DNA of 64,000 bases from Linnemannia schmuckeri (GCA_029449235.1 JANATG010000020.1:620001-684000); one strand, 5' to 3'. Counted from the stretch's first letter, positions 47,855 to 60,628 are shown. Notes: generated by a model not told the origin, from the letters alone. Made by a program: numbers and translations.

Positions 47855-48145
47855 ATGCCATTGCCAAAGTCACTCAAGAGATTTTTCGTCGTCCTCGAGC
47901 CCGGCTCCAACGCTTCCAAGTATCAGTCCGAAGGCTCCTCCCAACAACAACCACAGCAGAACGTCTTCTCACAGGACAAGAAATCCCCCACAGGCAAGAC
48001 CATCCCCGCATCATCTACTACGACGACGAACAGCCCTCCTGTCAAGAAACAACCCGACGCCTCGTACCTCCTCCATCAACCGGCCAAACTGTCGAACACC
48101 CAGGCCTTTTGGCAGAGTCAAAATCTCACTGGCGATATGTCGTAA
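47855..48145 (+). CDS. Hypothetical small protein, 96 residues
   Basis: A single-exon frame begins MPLPKSLKRFFVVLEPGSNA, passes through a Gln/Ser-rich and Thr/Pro-rich middle, and ends with a hydrophilic but more ordered-looking segment (DASYLLHQPAKLSNTQAFWQ) before TAA. The ATG has ATA before it and follows a C/A-rich leader. Codon use favours C at third positions, like the clearly real genes here. I recognise no family. There is no signal peptide or membrane helix. It is likely a largely disordered cytosolic protein. Confidence 0.6.
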   Translation: MPLPKSLKRFFVVLEPGSNASKYQSEGSSQQQPQQNVFSQDKKSPTGKTIPASSTTTTNSPPVKKQPDASYLLHQPAKLSNTQAFWQSQNLTGDMS

Positions 48146-51100
48146 AACAGCAATGTGTGTGTGAAATATGGCATGGGAGGAGAGGAGAGGAGGAGGGGAT
48201 GGATCTGGCTGTTGTGGCGCGATGGGGGAGGAAGGCTAGGAATGGAATCCCTAGGTGGAGGGGGCATCTTCTTGCCTAGGCAAACATGCTAGAGAAGCCT
48301 AGAGAAGCACAAGATCCCAGTCAGACAAGGTAGTTAGACTTTGATACCTTTCACGCCTCCTTTTGCCTTTTCCCTCTATCATATGTTTTTCCATAATTGC
48401 CTCTCCATCCACTTCCTTCTTTCCGTTCATTTATTAGGGTCTACCCTTACGAAAGCAAAGTGACGAATGAGAAGGGAGGAGTGACCCAGGGCCATTTAAG
48501 GCCGTAATAAAACTCTAAATTACAATTTCATTGGCATTTTGACCTCATTTCCCCTGGTTGTGCCATCCTGATACAAAGAGAAACGCCTTTTTGACTCACT
48601 TCACCCATGACCTGGTACAGTAGTCTGCTGATCTAGGACAGGCATGCCTTTATGTTTAGGTGGGTGTGATCCCAGGTGTTGACACTCCTCAAAACGAGTA
48701 TCGTTACCTGGAATGGGAGAGGGACAAGAAAGAGAGAAAGACAGGGGTGAGGGTGATGGTACCAGAAATTTTTGATGCAGCCCATTGATTTTTTTGTCCC
48801 TGATACTGTTGACCACCTCTGTACGGATAGGGACGAGTGAAGTAAACATGCCAGGAACAGATCAATTGGTTGGGAGAGGGAAGGAAAGTGTAGGGTATGA
48901 AACAACTGCAGCTGCAGGTGCATGGCATGGCCGGGCAAAAGGTAAAGGATATGACGGTAGAGTCGGGGAAATACTTCTCGGGAAGAAAGAATGCAGCAAA
49001 CAGCATCATTTTTACCTTCCTCCCCTTTTCGGTATAGTCATTGTGAACAACGACATGCCTCGGGAAGAAAAAAAGTGTCATTCAGATTCAGGAACAGGGT
49101 ATGCTGCAATTAAATTTCCTCTCACTTCCTGTCCTCTTTGCCTCCTTCTTTGTTCCTCGTCCGTGTTGAAAGAGAGTAAGGCAGAGAGGAAGGCAACAAC
49201 AAAGAGGCAAGGAGAAATTACCACGATTTTGGGCCATGCAGCTTACCCCTATTATCTATGTTGCACGATATCATCACTAAACAACATCAACGGAAAAAGA
49301 AAAAAAAAAAAAAAAAGGCTATAAAACAAACAAACAAACAACATCGACAATGGCTTGTGTATCATAGCCATGTTGTTTGGAGAACCATCCAGATCAACCG
49401 AATGAAGTTGTATCATGACGAGAAGGACAAGCCATTTCTTTCATACTCTCTCTGGTCTTCCCGACAACAGTATCCTAGTAGACACATATACACACCGTAC
49501 TTTTGCCTCACTCACTCACTCGGGCCACGCACCCGATCACTTTTAGTGGTTTGACTTCAAGTGCTCTCGAACCTAGACTATCGCTCTCTCCAGATCGGAT
49601 CGGTGGTGGTGCGTGTGGTGGAGGGGTGGTCGGTGTGGTAACAGCTATCGGGAGTTCAAGCAAGGTTACCCTCATTATTTGTTTGGCGATGTAAACCAGA
49701 TTGCTCTCAAGAAAAGCAGTGTTTATGTGCGTGCGTGCTTGTGTGCGCTTTTGCTTTTTTTTTTTTTGCGTAACCCTGGAACCTGCTCAGAAGAGCAGCC
49801 AAACTGGCCAACGCACCACCCTCTTCACCAGAGCCCGACTCGTTCTTGTTTTTCTGTGTGTAGAAAGAGCTGTGTCCAAAGGGAAATGGGTGTAATGTGT
49901 AACAGTACACTTAACCACCCTTCACCCTTTTTCCTCCCTTTTTCCTGACCTTCGAATCTTTCTTCTGTCCCTGCCTTGTCTCCTCGACATGATTTTTCCC
50001 GCATATCCCTTTTCTATCCCTTCGACAGAAACAATCTACTTGTTCCACTTTAATTAAACACACCACTCACTCACCTGTGCCTGAAGTTTATTTTATTGCG
50101 TGGTCAGGAGGAGAACAGAGGGAGGAAGGCAGGAGTAATAACGAGTGATGACTTAGAACGGAAATCCTGGCGAATGGTAATTAGCAGAAGGAAAATGAAT
50201 CAAATTACCTCTTTTCCTTTTGTCGTTGTTGTCGGTCTCTATCCAAACGACTGGGTCCCAATTAACGTAGCAGCGGGAGATCTACCCAGAGAAGCGAGAA
50301 GCGAGATCAAACAAACGCGGGAGGTGAAAGAGAGGGAATTATCGAGATTCAAACTTTTTTTTGTCCTCTTTCGCCTTTTTTTCTTGTTCCTTGCGTGCCA
50401 GGGTAATTCAGTTAAATGACGAATCCAGAAAAAAAGGAAGGGCATTCCATTGATTTAACTCATCTATCCTCCCTTTTTGTTTCGTTTTTTGTTGTTGTTA
50501 GCACGTTGTTGATTGTCGCGCTGCCTAGGGGATAAAAGGAAGAGAAGCTCTATAGGGTAGGGGTTCTGTTACCATGCTCCTTCCCTTTCCTCTATCTTTT
50601 GCAATTGGTTTTGGCATGGAGCATAGACTAGCATCTGCCTTGGCTTAGGAGACGTTTGGCGTTACAGCTTGTTCGATCGTGTTTTTTTTCCCTATTTTCC
50701 TAATTCCTTTTTGGTTGTGAGCAAAAGGCGTTGTTTTGAGCCATCTGCCCCATTTGAACCACTGAAAGTACCAGTATGTATTTTCTTCTTGGCTGGCGCC
50801 GCAGGAACTCTACCTCCATACATAGTACAGTACGGGATAGAAGCACGAAGGAAATGATACGTGAAGCGAAAAAAAAAAGAGGGGAAGAATTATGGAATCG
50901 AGGGTTGCACAGAACTTCATTATATGTAAATTAGAAGTGATCGGGGTATGCTCTTTCTTCCTCTTTTGGATTTATCTTTCCTTTCGTTTGCATTCGCTCT
51001 TTGTGCACTCTCATTCTCTCTTTCGTTGTTTCTTCTCCACTACAAGAGTCATCACATGTAGATAGATAGGTAGAAGTGGGCGCATGAACATGAACATTGT

Positions 51101-51963
51101 ATATGTATGAGCGGGCGCAGGATAAAAAATAACAAAAGTGGGTGCGAACACACATTTGTAAAAATTTTATATTGCAGTTTCAGACAAAAACGATCACCGA
51201 CGCAGATAACTGTGAATGCGAATGCAAACGCCTCTATTGTGATGCGTAAGTTGAGGAATGGATGTTGGAAAGGAATTGGTACAGGTGCATGCGCGGTGTT
51301 ATTGTACCACGTACTCTATGTAGGCCTATTGGCATTTTCCTTTGCGACAATTTTACCTTTATTCCCTCATCTCTTCCTCCACGCCCATCCACCTAAATGT
51401 TTGTAGCAAGAGAGAAAAAGAGGCAAAAACAAAATAATGGTATAGGATCATAAAGCGATCGAGGGGCGGAGGAGACCAATTATTGGGCCTTGTGCTGAAC
51501 TGAAAATTAATAATTTGTATATGTTTTCGTGCCAATTGCCGTTAGTGCCATTTGGTTTATTGTACGTCTGTGTGTGTGTGCGTGTGCCTTGCCTTAGATC
51601 TCAGTCTTCTTTACAGTTCTCTCGTTGTTCTGTGCCTTTTTTCCGTTAATTAGTACTGTTGATCCGGTGCGTTCGTGCGTTTTGTAGTTTTACGGGAAGG
51701 GAAAAAGGCAGAGAGTTTATGTCTTGCGCATTATCAAATAGTGGCAAGTGGAGATGGAAAATGGTACTGGTGCAAGGTGCCCCTTCACCTTCAGTCTCTT
51801 TCAGTTTATCCTTTTGGCTGGTCTGGCTCAAAATTTTCCAGCTCCTTGCTACACACTAACCTGTTTCGTATTATATGTTTGTTTATATGTAAACAAGACC
51901 CTCGCTCTTTTTGCCACAAAGGTGGTTGTCTGCTTGCAAGCCGTTTACTTGTGTGCTCTCGTT

Positions 51964-52011
<48 letters not shown>

Positions 52012-52563
52012 GCTTGTGCCAACTGGTACGCAGGTAACAAGGGCTAATGACCTTTATTCCCTATTTTCTCCTGCCTTTTTACTTTCTTTTTTTCTTTGTT
52101 CGATTCAATGTGTGGTCTTGGTTGTTCTCAGTCAAGGTGTCCATTGTTTTGTTTGAAAGAAGGTCGAAGGACAAATTGCAGTCAAAGTTTAAATGAGAAT
52201 AGAGGGCCATGAATGGAAAGAGAGAGTGAGTGGGCGCACGCCCTCTCTGAACGGCTTTATCCCGTTTTGTTATTTTTTATTGACAACACAACCACAGTTG
52301 TACTGAACTCAATACATATCTGCCATTGAATTATCTATTTTATAATTTTTCAGAATGGATGCAATCACAGCAAAAATAGGGTCTGGGCACCCCTTTATTT
52401 CCTTTTGATTCGTCTGAGGATACTCTACTAATTCATCTCCCTCCACTTACACTCCCTTCACAAAGGCTGTGATGCCGCAATTTCCGGGTCCCTCTGCCCC
52501 TTTGTTTTGAATGTATTACATTCATTATGTTACTCCTTAGCATTTCCTACATGTTCGGTTGTG
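48146..52563. other. Long intergenic region with 46-base T run
   Basis: Over 4.4 kb I find no frame with convincing coding character on either strand. Local features are an A/G-rich stretch near 48715-48750, an (AAAC)n repeat near 49327-49341, an A run near 49300-49317 and a 46-base T run at 51965-52010. It may be promoter and transcribed leader for the secreted protein gene, or lightly decayed repeats. Confidence 0.4.
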
Positions 52564-52570
52564 TATAAAA
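52564..52570 (+). promoter_or_regulatory. TATA box of the LPMO-like gene
   Basis: TATAAAA stands 222 bases before the ATG at 52786, followed by a C/A/T leader rich in CCC and CTC (52610-52780). Together with strong C-ending codon bias this points to high expression. Confidence 0.65.
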
Positions 52571-52785
52571 GCACCGGCCATTCCCCCAATCTCATTTTTT
52601 TTTCCTCATCGAACTCTCCCTCCTAGCTATTGCCATAGCAAGTAAACAACAACCCCCTCCACCCCCACAACCATCCCCTACACTACACTCTCCTCTTCAC
52701 TCTCGCCTTACCACCGAGTTAAACCCCCAACTCTTTCACTTACAACTCCATCCTCAATCTCAACCCTTTCCACATTTTAACCAAC

Positions 52786-53484
52786 ATGGTTTTCAAGTCC
52801 TCCCTCTCCATCCTCCTCGTCGCCACCTTGGCCGTTCTCTCCAACCTCGCCCCCCAAGCCGAGGCTCACTCGTGGGCCGACTGCATTGACTGGAAGTCCG
52901 AGAGCAGCACCAACAAGTGGACCAAGGGCAAGTGCAATGGTTACGCCCGCCGCTACCCCGTCAAGCCCAAGTTCGCCTCTCTCGACAGTGCTTCTCCCAA
53001 CCGCCACTACCAGCAGGACCATGACAACGTCAACAGCCAGCCCGCCTGCTCTGACGGCAGGGTCGGTGAGGAGTCAGGCGCAGACGAGACTCGCCCTCCC
53101 AAGATCCCCGATGCCTACTACAAGACCTCTGGCAAGAACTCTGGCTGGGGCAAGATGACCGTCACCACTGCTGGTGATACCCTCTGCGTCCGCTGGCCCG
53201 CCAAGAACCACGCTGGTGATCGCGATGGTGGCCGTGTCCTCATCAACTGGATGAAGGATGACATGAAGAAGAACCACGCCCAGTCCGTGTTGAACAAGCA
53301 CCAGTTGACCACCCTTGATTACTCCGCTTGTGACAAGGCCCGCAACTCCGATGTTCGCCCTTGCGGTGGATGCTTCAAGGTCCCTGCTAACTCCACCCCT
53401 GGCATGTACCTCCTCCAGTGGCGCTGGCGCCTCAACGACAACGAGTGGTACACCTCGTGCGCTGACGTTCAGGTCACCAAGTAA
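52786..53484 (+). CDS. Secreted LPMO-like protein with N-terminal histidine
   Basis: A single exon encodes 232 residues. Residues 1-27 are a clear signal peptide ending QAEA, so the mature chain starts at His28 (HSWADCIDWK). An N-terminal His after signal cleavage is the copper-ligand hallmark of lytic polysaccharide monooxygenases. Other features fit an LPMO or chitin-binding type-4 fold: eight or more Cys, GDTLCVRWPAKNHA in the core, and a closing RPCGGCFKVPANSTPGMYLL, then QWRWRL and YTSCADV. Candidate second copper His residues lie in NRHYQQDHDN or KNHAGD. I cannot assign an AA family or substrate; chitin or glucan would be plausible. Codon bias is the strongest in the window after the ATPase. 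Confidence 0.75.
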   Translation: MVFKSSLSILLVATLAVLSNLAPQAEAHSWADCIDWKSESSTNKWTKGKCNGYARRYPVKPKFASLDSASPNRHYQQDHDNVNSQPACSDGRVGEESGADETRPPKIPDAYYKTSGKNSGWGKMTVTTAGDTLCVRWPAKNHAGDRDGGRVLINWMKDDMKKNHAQSVLNKHQLTTLDYSACDKARNSDVRPCGGCFKVPANSTPGMYLLQWRWRLNDNEWYTSCADVQVTK

Positions 53485-56400
53485 ACACCTTTTCATCGGC
53501 CTCATACCCCTCCCCTCTCCCCTCTTCATTTTGCTCATTCTCTTCTATTCGCTTTGTCAACAAATCTCCTCCTCTCCGCCCCGTAGTGTACACCAGCTTA
53601 GAATGTAGTTCGTTTTCGAAAACAAAAAAAGTAATGAGCAAGCTTTCGGAAATTGTACAAGTTCTTCCCCTTCCTTTCAGTTTTTTCTCAAAAATAAAAG
53701 TATACCTTCATTTCATTTACAGTACATCTCTCTCTCTCTACTCTACTATGCTGTACTTGTGTAAAGCTATGGCTCTTGTGTATGTGTTCAATTGTGCAAG
53801 CCAAGAAAAGCAGGTACAAGTGTGTCTCGCCTTGTCTACGATGCAAGCCAAAGAAGCGGTTTCATTTTGTATCTTTATTTCTTCATGTGCATATACCTTG
53901 ATTACGATTTGATTTTGTACTTTGCGCCCTTTTTTTAAAAAATCTATTTCTTCGGTATCTTCCTCTCGATCGCTTGCTACTTACTCTACAGTACTCTCTA
54001 TCTCTCTCGACTTGTTCATATCCCTACTCCGATGGCTGGCTGTATATCTGTATGTCTGTCTGTCCTCCTGTCTGCTGTGTCAAACTAATATTTGTTCCCC
54101 TGCGCACTTTTTTTTATATATCTCTTTCTTTTACGCCGTCTCCCTCTAAAGTCCGATGTCTAATGACGCCAAAACGAAAAAGGAAAGTGAAGTACCCACA
54201 TCACAAACATCCCTTTTTTTATTTGTGCTGATAGGTGCCGATTCATAAATTAATCGATGAAACAGGGGGGACAGTGTCAATTTCTGGAATGCAAGGGGAA
54301 CAAGCAAGATCCCCTGGATATCTCTGTGTCTTGTTCCTGGAAGTTCAAGGCTTTCTTATGCCCGGGGGTCAACTTACTACAATAGGGCTGACCCAGAGTA
54401 GGGATTGGAAACAAAGGCACAAAGGCAGGATAGGGGTAGTGGCGAGGAGAGGAAATGAGATTATGTTAGTGTCAACACTAAACCCTTCCTTTTTGCCTTT
54501 TTGTCTCTCTCCTCCACTGTCTACCCCTGCTTTGCTTTCAATTTACTCTACAACTGCTGTCTGTGCCATCATTACTGACGTCGAGTCCGCCTGCTGTCTA
54601 GGTGTTGTGTGATGATCAGATGAGGGAGTTGTCCAGGTGGTGTTGAAGAGATGAGCTGAATGGCGAGAGATGAGTAAGCCTAGTAAATGTAGTAAGTATA
54701 ACGAGGCGTAGTAAGTGGTTCGTTGTTGTTTGGTTGCAGTGAGCGGTCTTGTGGTGAGCGTGGCGGGTGTGAAGTATAATTAGATAGTCTGGGACCCACA
54801 CATAGTCAGTCGTGTATGTACTGTACATACCCACAAACCACAACACCACAGGTCCAAAAATCAACAGGGTACCTTTTACCCCATAACAGATTCCCAACGC
54901 CCTTTTTAATCAATCACAATAGCTGCAAGCATCCGTTAACTCAGCCCCCGAAGGGATCAATATGACCGAGGCGGATAAAAACAGATCGGACGGAGACAAA
55001 CAGCACTGCTACTGATGTATGCAGGCTATATGAGAGGATGACGTTTACAGCTGTGAGCAATAGACAGAGCCTGTCTGGTGAGTTGTGGTGTAACGGGCCT
55101 TTGCACCAGGCTCACAAAGGGAGGAAGGAAAAGGTCACTTGGCCACCCTTTCCTTTTTTTTCCCTTCTCTCTCCTTTTTTATCAGCCGTTTGCTGCTAAT
55201 CTAATTTAGGCTGTCAGAGCTAATTTATTTTCTAAGCCACCCATACTGGTGATCCTCAGCCACTCTCCAACAGTCGACGGTCGTCAGCTTTCTTGTATGC
55301 ATTTCCTTCTTTTCACGGTCCCCCTGGCCAAAGCTATGGGAAAACGACCCAATAATACAACGTGGCCGCAAAGCACGCATGCATCTCAATTGTAGCTGAA
55401 AGAACGAACCGGCAAAATACTGAGTTTTTATAACTATGATTTAATAAAGAAACTGATCGTTGTATAACCTTCGTCATGGGTGTCGCTTTGGCCCATATGA
55501 GACAGAAAATTCATCTCCGCCTTTTCCGCTATTCCTTTCTGCCTGTTCTTTCGCCTCAATTAGCGCTCACATATACGCACAAACATATGGAAGGAAGGGT
55601 CGAGCGGGAATATGGGAAGAATGGAGGTGAGTGGAAATGGGAAGAGAGATGGGGTGAGTCTATCCGTCGTTACGTTTATTGCTCGCTGGAATGGACCCGA
55701 TCTTGCAAGGAGCAGGGCACGGAGGAAGAGGGGGGAGAGGAGTACAAAGAATAGGAGGGGAGGGACAAGACCACGTTATGTTAATTTGCTCACTAACTGG
55801 AGTAGACTCAAGCTGGAAGAAGGGGGAAAAGAGAGGGACCCGTTCCGCTGTTCCACAGAAAATAAACTAAACAAACAGAGATAAATTGGTATGCATGCTC
55901 CAACCAATTTCCCGTTTTGTTGTTGTTGTTGTTTGGTGGTGGTGGTGGTGGTGGTAATAAACAAAGTTTTCCGAGGCCACCTTGTTTTTCTTTTGTATCG
56001 TTGCCTTTAGATTATGGGCACTGAAGACAGCAAGTTGATCGTTGCATGGCCAGGGGAGCTTGTCCAGACCTGTGAGCTATTTGTTTGTTTGTTGATAAAA
56101 GTGCGGGTTTTTTTAAACAGTTGACTCCCAACTTCAGCAAGCGGTATATCTCAATGTTTGTTCAACTCATGGAATAGATGACGTCAGTGACGAAGAGCAT
56201 GCCTTCGCAAGAGATCCGCGGAATGTTATTGTGCCATAACAAATCCTTAGTAACAGAGGACTAAAAAAGTAGAGGCACTCAACGGGATAGAGGAACCATA
56301 TGATGGCCCTCTCATGGTCACTGGTAAGCAACTAGGGATTTGGTACTTCCTCCTCACGGTTAAACCCCCACGTAATTAATTATATTTAAAATTTAGGTCA

Positions 56401-57129
56401 GGTTCTTTGTCGCGCCAGTCGAAGCGGTAGAAAAGAAAAGTGCTAGAGAGGGAGGACATCAATTATTTCTCAACTATGTCCGTCTTCTTCTTCGTTGTCC
56501 TCTTCAGCATATTTGCTGCATCTCCTGAAAGTTGATCATGTCCTGTTTCTTTTAGGTTGAGCGTATCTTGCTGTATGTGTACAGTATCGACAAGTTGGAG
56601 ATCAGAACGGACATGAAGTGATGGTAGTGTGTTCAGTTAGTAGGCTAATCGGGTGACTGTCATTGAGGACAATGCAGCACGAGCGATCAAAGGTACAACC
56701 AGTAGAGGGCAAAGGGAAAGCGGGAGAGGACCCCAGGGTGAAGAGCTCCAGGAGAAAGAGTGAGAAGAGAAGGGTAAGATAGATGATGTCCAGCGAAAGA
56801 TGGACATCAAGACAAGGAGATAAAGTATATGGAGAAAATGATATATTGTGAAAATGAGAACTAAAAGGAACTAGGGAGGGTTCTAAGGTAATGCTAGCTA
56901 TTTATATGAGGGGGAGGTTCGGTCCAAGTCCTAACGGGTCGGGGTCGTGGGATCGATCGATCATGCGAGCCCTCGGGGATGCTTCCTAGGTCGGAGCTAC
57001 CGGGGTCTAAGGGAGCCTCCAGGCGGACCGAAGCGTACCGGGACTTAGGATACTAGGGGAACAGTAGGCGACGTGATAACCAGATAGTCTACAGGTGGAC
57101 ATGCTTAAAGGGATGCAAGGAATCCTGCA
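53485..57129. other. Intergenic; possible retroelement scrap
   Basis: The 3' end of the LPMO-like gene is followed by T/C-rich sequence. A (GTT)n(GGT)n microsatellite lies at about 55919-55955. Around 56630-57090 the base composition shifts: a short purine-rich open stretch (56660-56770) is followed by a GC-richer segment with GGGTCGGGGTCG and ATCGATCGATC (56930-57060), which looks foreign and could be a long-terminal-repeat fragment. I could not define its ends. Confidence 0.35.
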
Positions 57130-57138
57130 AGTGTTGAT

Positions 57139-57259
57139 GATTGCACCTAAGGAGACGAAAATTCTTACACACAATTAGTGGGTTTTTTGGGGGGTTTTTT
57201 TTTAAAAAAGGCTTCCACGGCCTGGGAGTCTCAGAATTTTCGCCTCCTTAATCACACTC
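57139..57259. mobile_element. Candidate Mutator-type miniature inverted-repeat element (121 bp)
   Basis: The inverted arms TAAGGAGACGAAAATTCT (57148-57165) and its near-complement at 57233-57250 match at 17 of 18 positions. Each arm starts exactly nine bases inside the proposed end, and four of those nine outer bases also match. The element is flanked by perfect 9-base direct repeats, AGTGTTGAT, at 57130-57138 and 57260-57268. Nine-base target duplications are typical of Mutator-like DNA transposons. The 67-base core has a G/T run and no coding capacity, so mobility would need a transposase elsewhere. Confidence 0.6.
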
Positions 57260-57268
57260 AGTGTTGAT

Positions 57269-57548
57269 AGGATTGATATGTGGGAGGAACTGGCAAAGGG
57301 TGACATAGTGCCTGTACAAATCTTTACTCCCTGCCTCTCTTGCTGTATGAAAGATAAAGAATAGTAAATATCCCTACTGTTTTTGTGAGTAGGCTACCTA
57401 TCTTTCATTCCACCATCAGTTGACGATCGCTAGGTCTTTGACAGGAGCGATTAGAAGGCTGTGAATGAAATACACGCAAGCAAATGGTAAGTAAGGATAA
57501 AGGATGAGGTAAAGCGTGCGGTCTACAAATGGACATCTATCTCTTTGA
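57269..57548. other. Short spacer between the miniature element and the open frame
   Basis: These 280 bases of mixed composition show no feature I can support. Confidence 0.3.
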
Positions 57549-57827
57549 CCCTTAATTTTCCTGAAAGGCGCGTCCTTTCATCCGTTACTACTGGTTATTG
57601 ATGGTGTCTGGATTCGAGGACCGGAGGGGACTGATTTCGATCTGATCTTGGATCTTTGTTCACCATCGCCTCTTCCCCTGAGGTTTCAAATCGAGATCTC
57701 GCACTTCGAAGGTGTGAAACCGGGCAAACCAGCATGGCACCCCCATTTCGTCTGTACGCGGCAGCAGCTCATGAAGGGGCTGCACGAACAAGATGTTTGG
57801 GGAGCTAACTCTGTCTGGATATTTTAG
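57549..57827 (+). pseudogene. Open frame without start, possible gene fragment
   Basis: From the stop at 57546-57548 to the TAG at 57825-57827 there are 92 sense codons without an early ATG. The translation has balanced, protein-like composition (for example VIDGVWIRGPEGTDFDLIL and HFEGVKPGKPAWHPHF), unlike the skewed frames nearby. I recognise no family. It may be an internal exon or a captured fragment; it lies about 290 bases from the miniature element. Confidence 0.35.
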
Positions 57828-60575
57828 AAATATCCTCTCTGTCAAAGAACAACTCATGGAAATTGTGTGATGTCTCAATGGAGATCGCTCACCTGTTAGA
57901 AAGGGCTGTTTCAAAAGTAGGAGTTCGATTATTAACGATGTTCATTGGGCTAATGCGGGATTTTTGTCTATATCCTAGTTGTAGGCTGTCGACCAGAAAC
58001 TAATAACCATTCTATAAAGGTCATTTCAACAAAAGACGTTTTTGCATTTATTTACGCCGAAAAGAAGACTACTCTCCTCGTTCATCATTTTTTTTTATCT
58101 CATGCTTCTCCGCTGTAAGGTTGATTGTCCGAAGTTTTCCTTCTTTCTTCTCTACACGACTTATGTAGAGTCAAAAGCGGCTAGGACAGAAAATTGAGAA
58201 CTGAATAAGCGTAGAGAGTGAGAGAAATGAGAGGGCAAAGGGATTGGTATTTAGAGAAAGAGAGAGTGGGAGAAGTTCTTCGTTTCTTCCGGCGAGTGTT
58301 CCGGGCCTTTCTCTGACATTTCATGTTTTGTTTTTTTGTCATACAGAACCGGTTTTCTCTTAAGGGCTTGGTTCCTGTTTGGTATGATGAGTTTGATATG
58401 ATTTTCTAAGTGCAGTCTGTCGTCTTTTTTAGCCCCCAGCAGATTGTAGTGGTGTAAGGATCTTTTAGGCCTCTGATAAACTCACTGCTCTTGCGAATGT
58501 TCGGATCGATGAGCAGAAAGGCATGGGGACGAAGAAAGTTATGAGGGGATGCTGAAGAGACCCACTCCATTTCTTCTTTTGTTGCAGTGGTTCATCTGTC
58601 ACGTGGACCACATAGAGAAGAAAAGAAGGCGGGTGTGTGTGGGTGCATAATCCCTTTTCTTCGATTGCATGGCTCTCCTGGATCGGGCTTTGACATCTAT
58701 CGCAGCAAAAGAATGGAAAGAGAAAGAATGAAGATACACGACATGGTTGCATTCGATCGAGTGGAGTTCACTGGGGAAGAAATTCAAGCAGACAGGGCTC
58801 AGTGTTTACTTTAGCGCAATCAAATTGCAGTGATCAACTTGGCACCCCGCAAAAATAACCCCTGACATCGTTGCTTGCATGGACCAATTACTTCTTTCTC
58901 TGTAGAACCAGGAGAGAGGTGAACACAAGAGGGAGGGAGGGGGGAGTCCCACGGCCTTTCGAGTGCCAAGTTTGTCTTTTGTAAATGGTTACTGAAAATG
59001 GTAGGCAACGAGGGAAGTTAGCAGTGTCTACGCCCCAGCTTGTTTTACGTTTATACAAAAGAATGATAGATGATCGCCTTTTTGGACTAAGACAAAGCCT
59101 CTCCCAATCAATGCACCAATGCTTTGCCCGAGAGGAGAACAAAAGCATCGATCTGCCCCTTGCATATCCCCCACATAAACGTCCCTTGCCTCCTTAGTCT
59201 TTTTTTTTTTTTTTTTTTTTTTATATATTTCGAATTTGAACTAGACTGTCGAGACGTTAAAAAGAGATTGAGCAGGAAAGGAGAGAGGGAGGAGAGTAGA
59301 AAGGTCGATTCCTGCATCAGCCGTTACATCAACAGCAAGCAACCGGATTGGCGGATGGGGGATAGGGCGGGAGAGAGAGATAGGCTTGCCAATGGACCGG
59401 TCGAGTAGGCAAGGTTCTCATGTCACGCTTTATTTACCCTTCACCCACTTTTTTTTATTCCATCTTTTCACATATACAATCAAGGGAAAATCATACTGTG
59501 TTTATTTTCCCCACACTTTTGATTTCTCTTTTTTATTTTCGTTTTCGTGGTTGAGTTGTGGACCGGAACTTTCCGAGAAATGGATCGCGTGGCTTCCGAA
59601 GCAAACTCTTTCTCCGCATTGTCGTCGTGTTCCGGCATTTCTTTTCTTTCCATACGCGATAAACAAACGCTCGAGCGACAAGACTAAAGAGATGAAGGAA
59701 AGGGTGGGGTGAATGAGAGGGAGGAAGGGTGTGCGTGTGGTCAGTTTTGCCAATTGAGAAAAGAAAATAATGCGGAGAAATCGAGAACCCTCGTTTTCTC
59801 ACACCCCGAGGGTACAGGAAGAAGGGAAAAGATGAAAGATGGGGTAAAAGGAGTCATTAGGTTCGCGTCCCTCTGTTCCTCCTCTTTCCGGAGGAGCTTC
59901 GCTGTTATTCCTCCTTCCTCCTTTCCCTCTGTTTTCCTTGTACCTTTCAGTGGTGATGAGGTCAATGAACAAGAGCATAAACAAAACAAAGCGAGGCACT
60001 CGTTTTCGTACAACCGTAAATACCTTGCCACTCTCCTCCTCACTTTTCTTGTCGGCTGCACTCTCTTCCTCTTGAGAAGAGCAGCATGTTAGCGAGATTT
60101 TTTTTTTGATTTCAAATAAACTGACCATTGAGCGGCGCGCGCATTCACTGTGAGAGCTAAGCTAGCTGATACTGTGGTCGAGGGTTGAGAAAAAAATGGG
60201 ATCCTTGTAACTCGGAGAGTCGGTAACGTAGGAGTTTAGATGAAGAATGAAAAAACGAGTTTTTTTGCGAGAAATTTGACCGTAGTCCTCAAAGGCCAAA
60301 CCTAACCCAGAGCACACTGTTTCTCATTTTCTTTTCCTCTTTATCTCTTTCTTTCTATACCTTACTCTTTTGGTGCGAATTGAGTGAGTGTGTTGAGTAA
60401 CATGATGGTGAATGGACGATATGAACTGAATGAACGTATGTGTTGGAAGTTGAAGTTGAGGTTGAGGTTGAACGAGTTGTATGTAACAGAGCGACATCCA
60501 GTTTGAGTTCAACACACCATCAACCCAGTCGATGCTCAAACTCTCTTTTGCGGTTCTCTCAACTCCTTAATCACT

Positions 60576-60628
<53 letters not shown>

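Noticed and set aside
48785..49324. 179-codon + strand frame
   Set aside because: Composition drifts along its length, it overlaps an A-rich run at its end, and no domain or splice pattern supports it.
56630..57090. GC-richer segment as a full long terminal repeat
   Set aside because: I could not find TG...CA ends or a flanking duplication, so it is only noted as a possible scrap.
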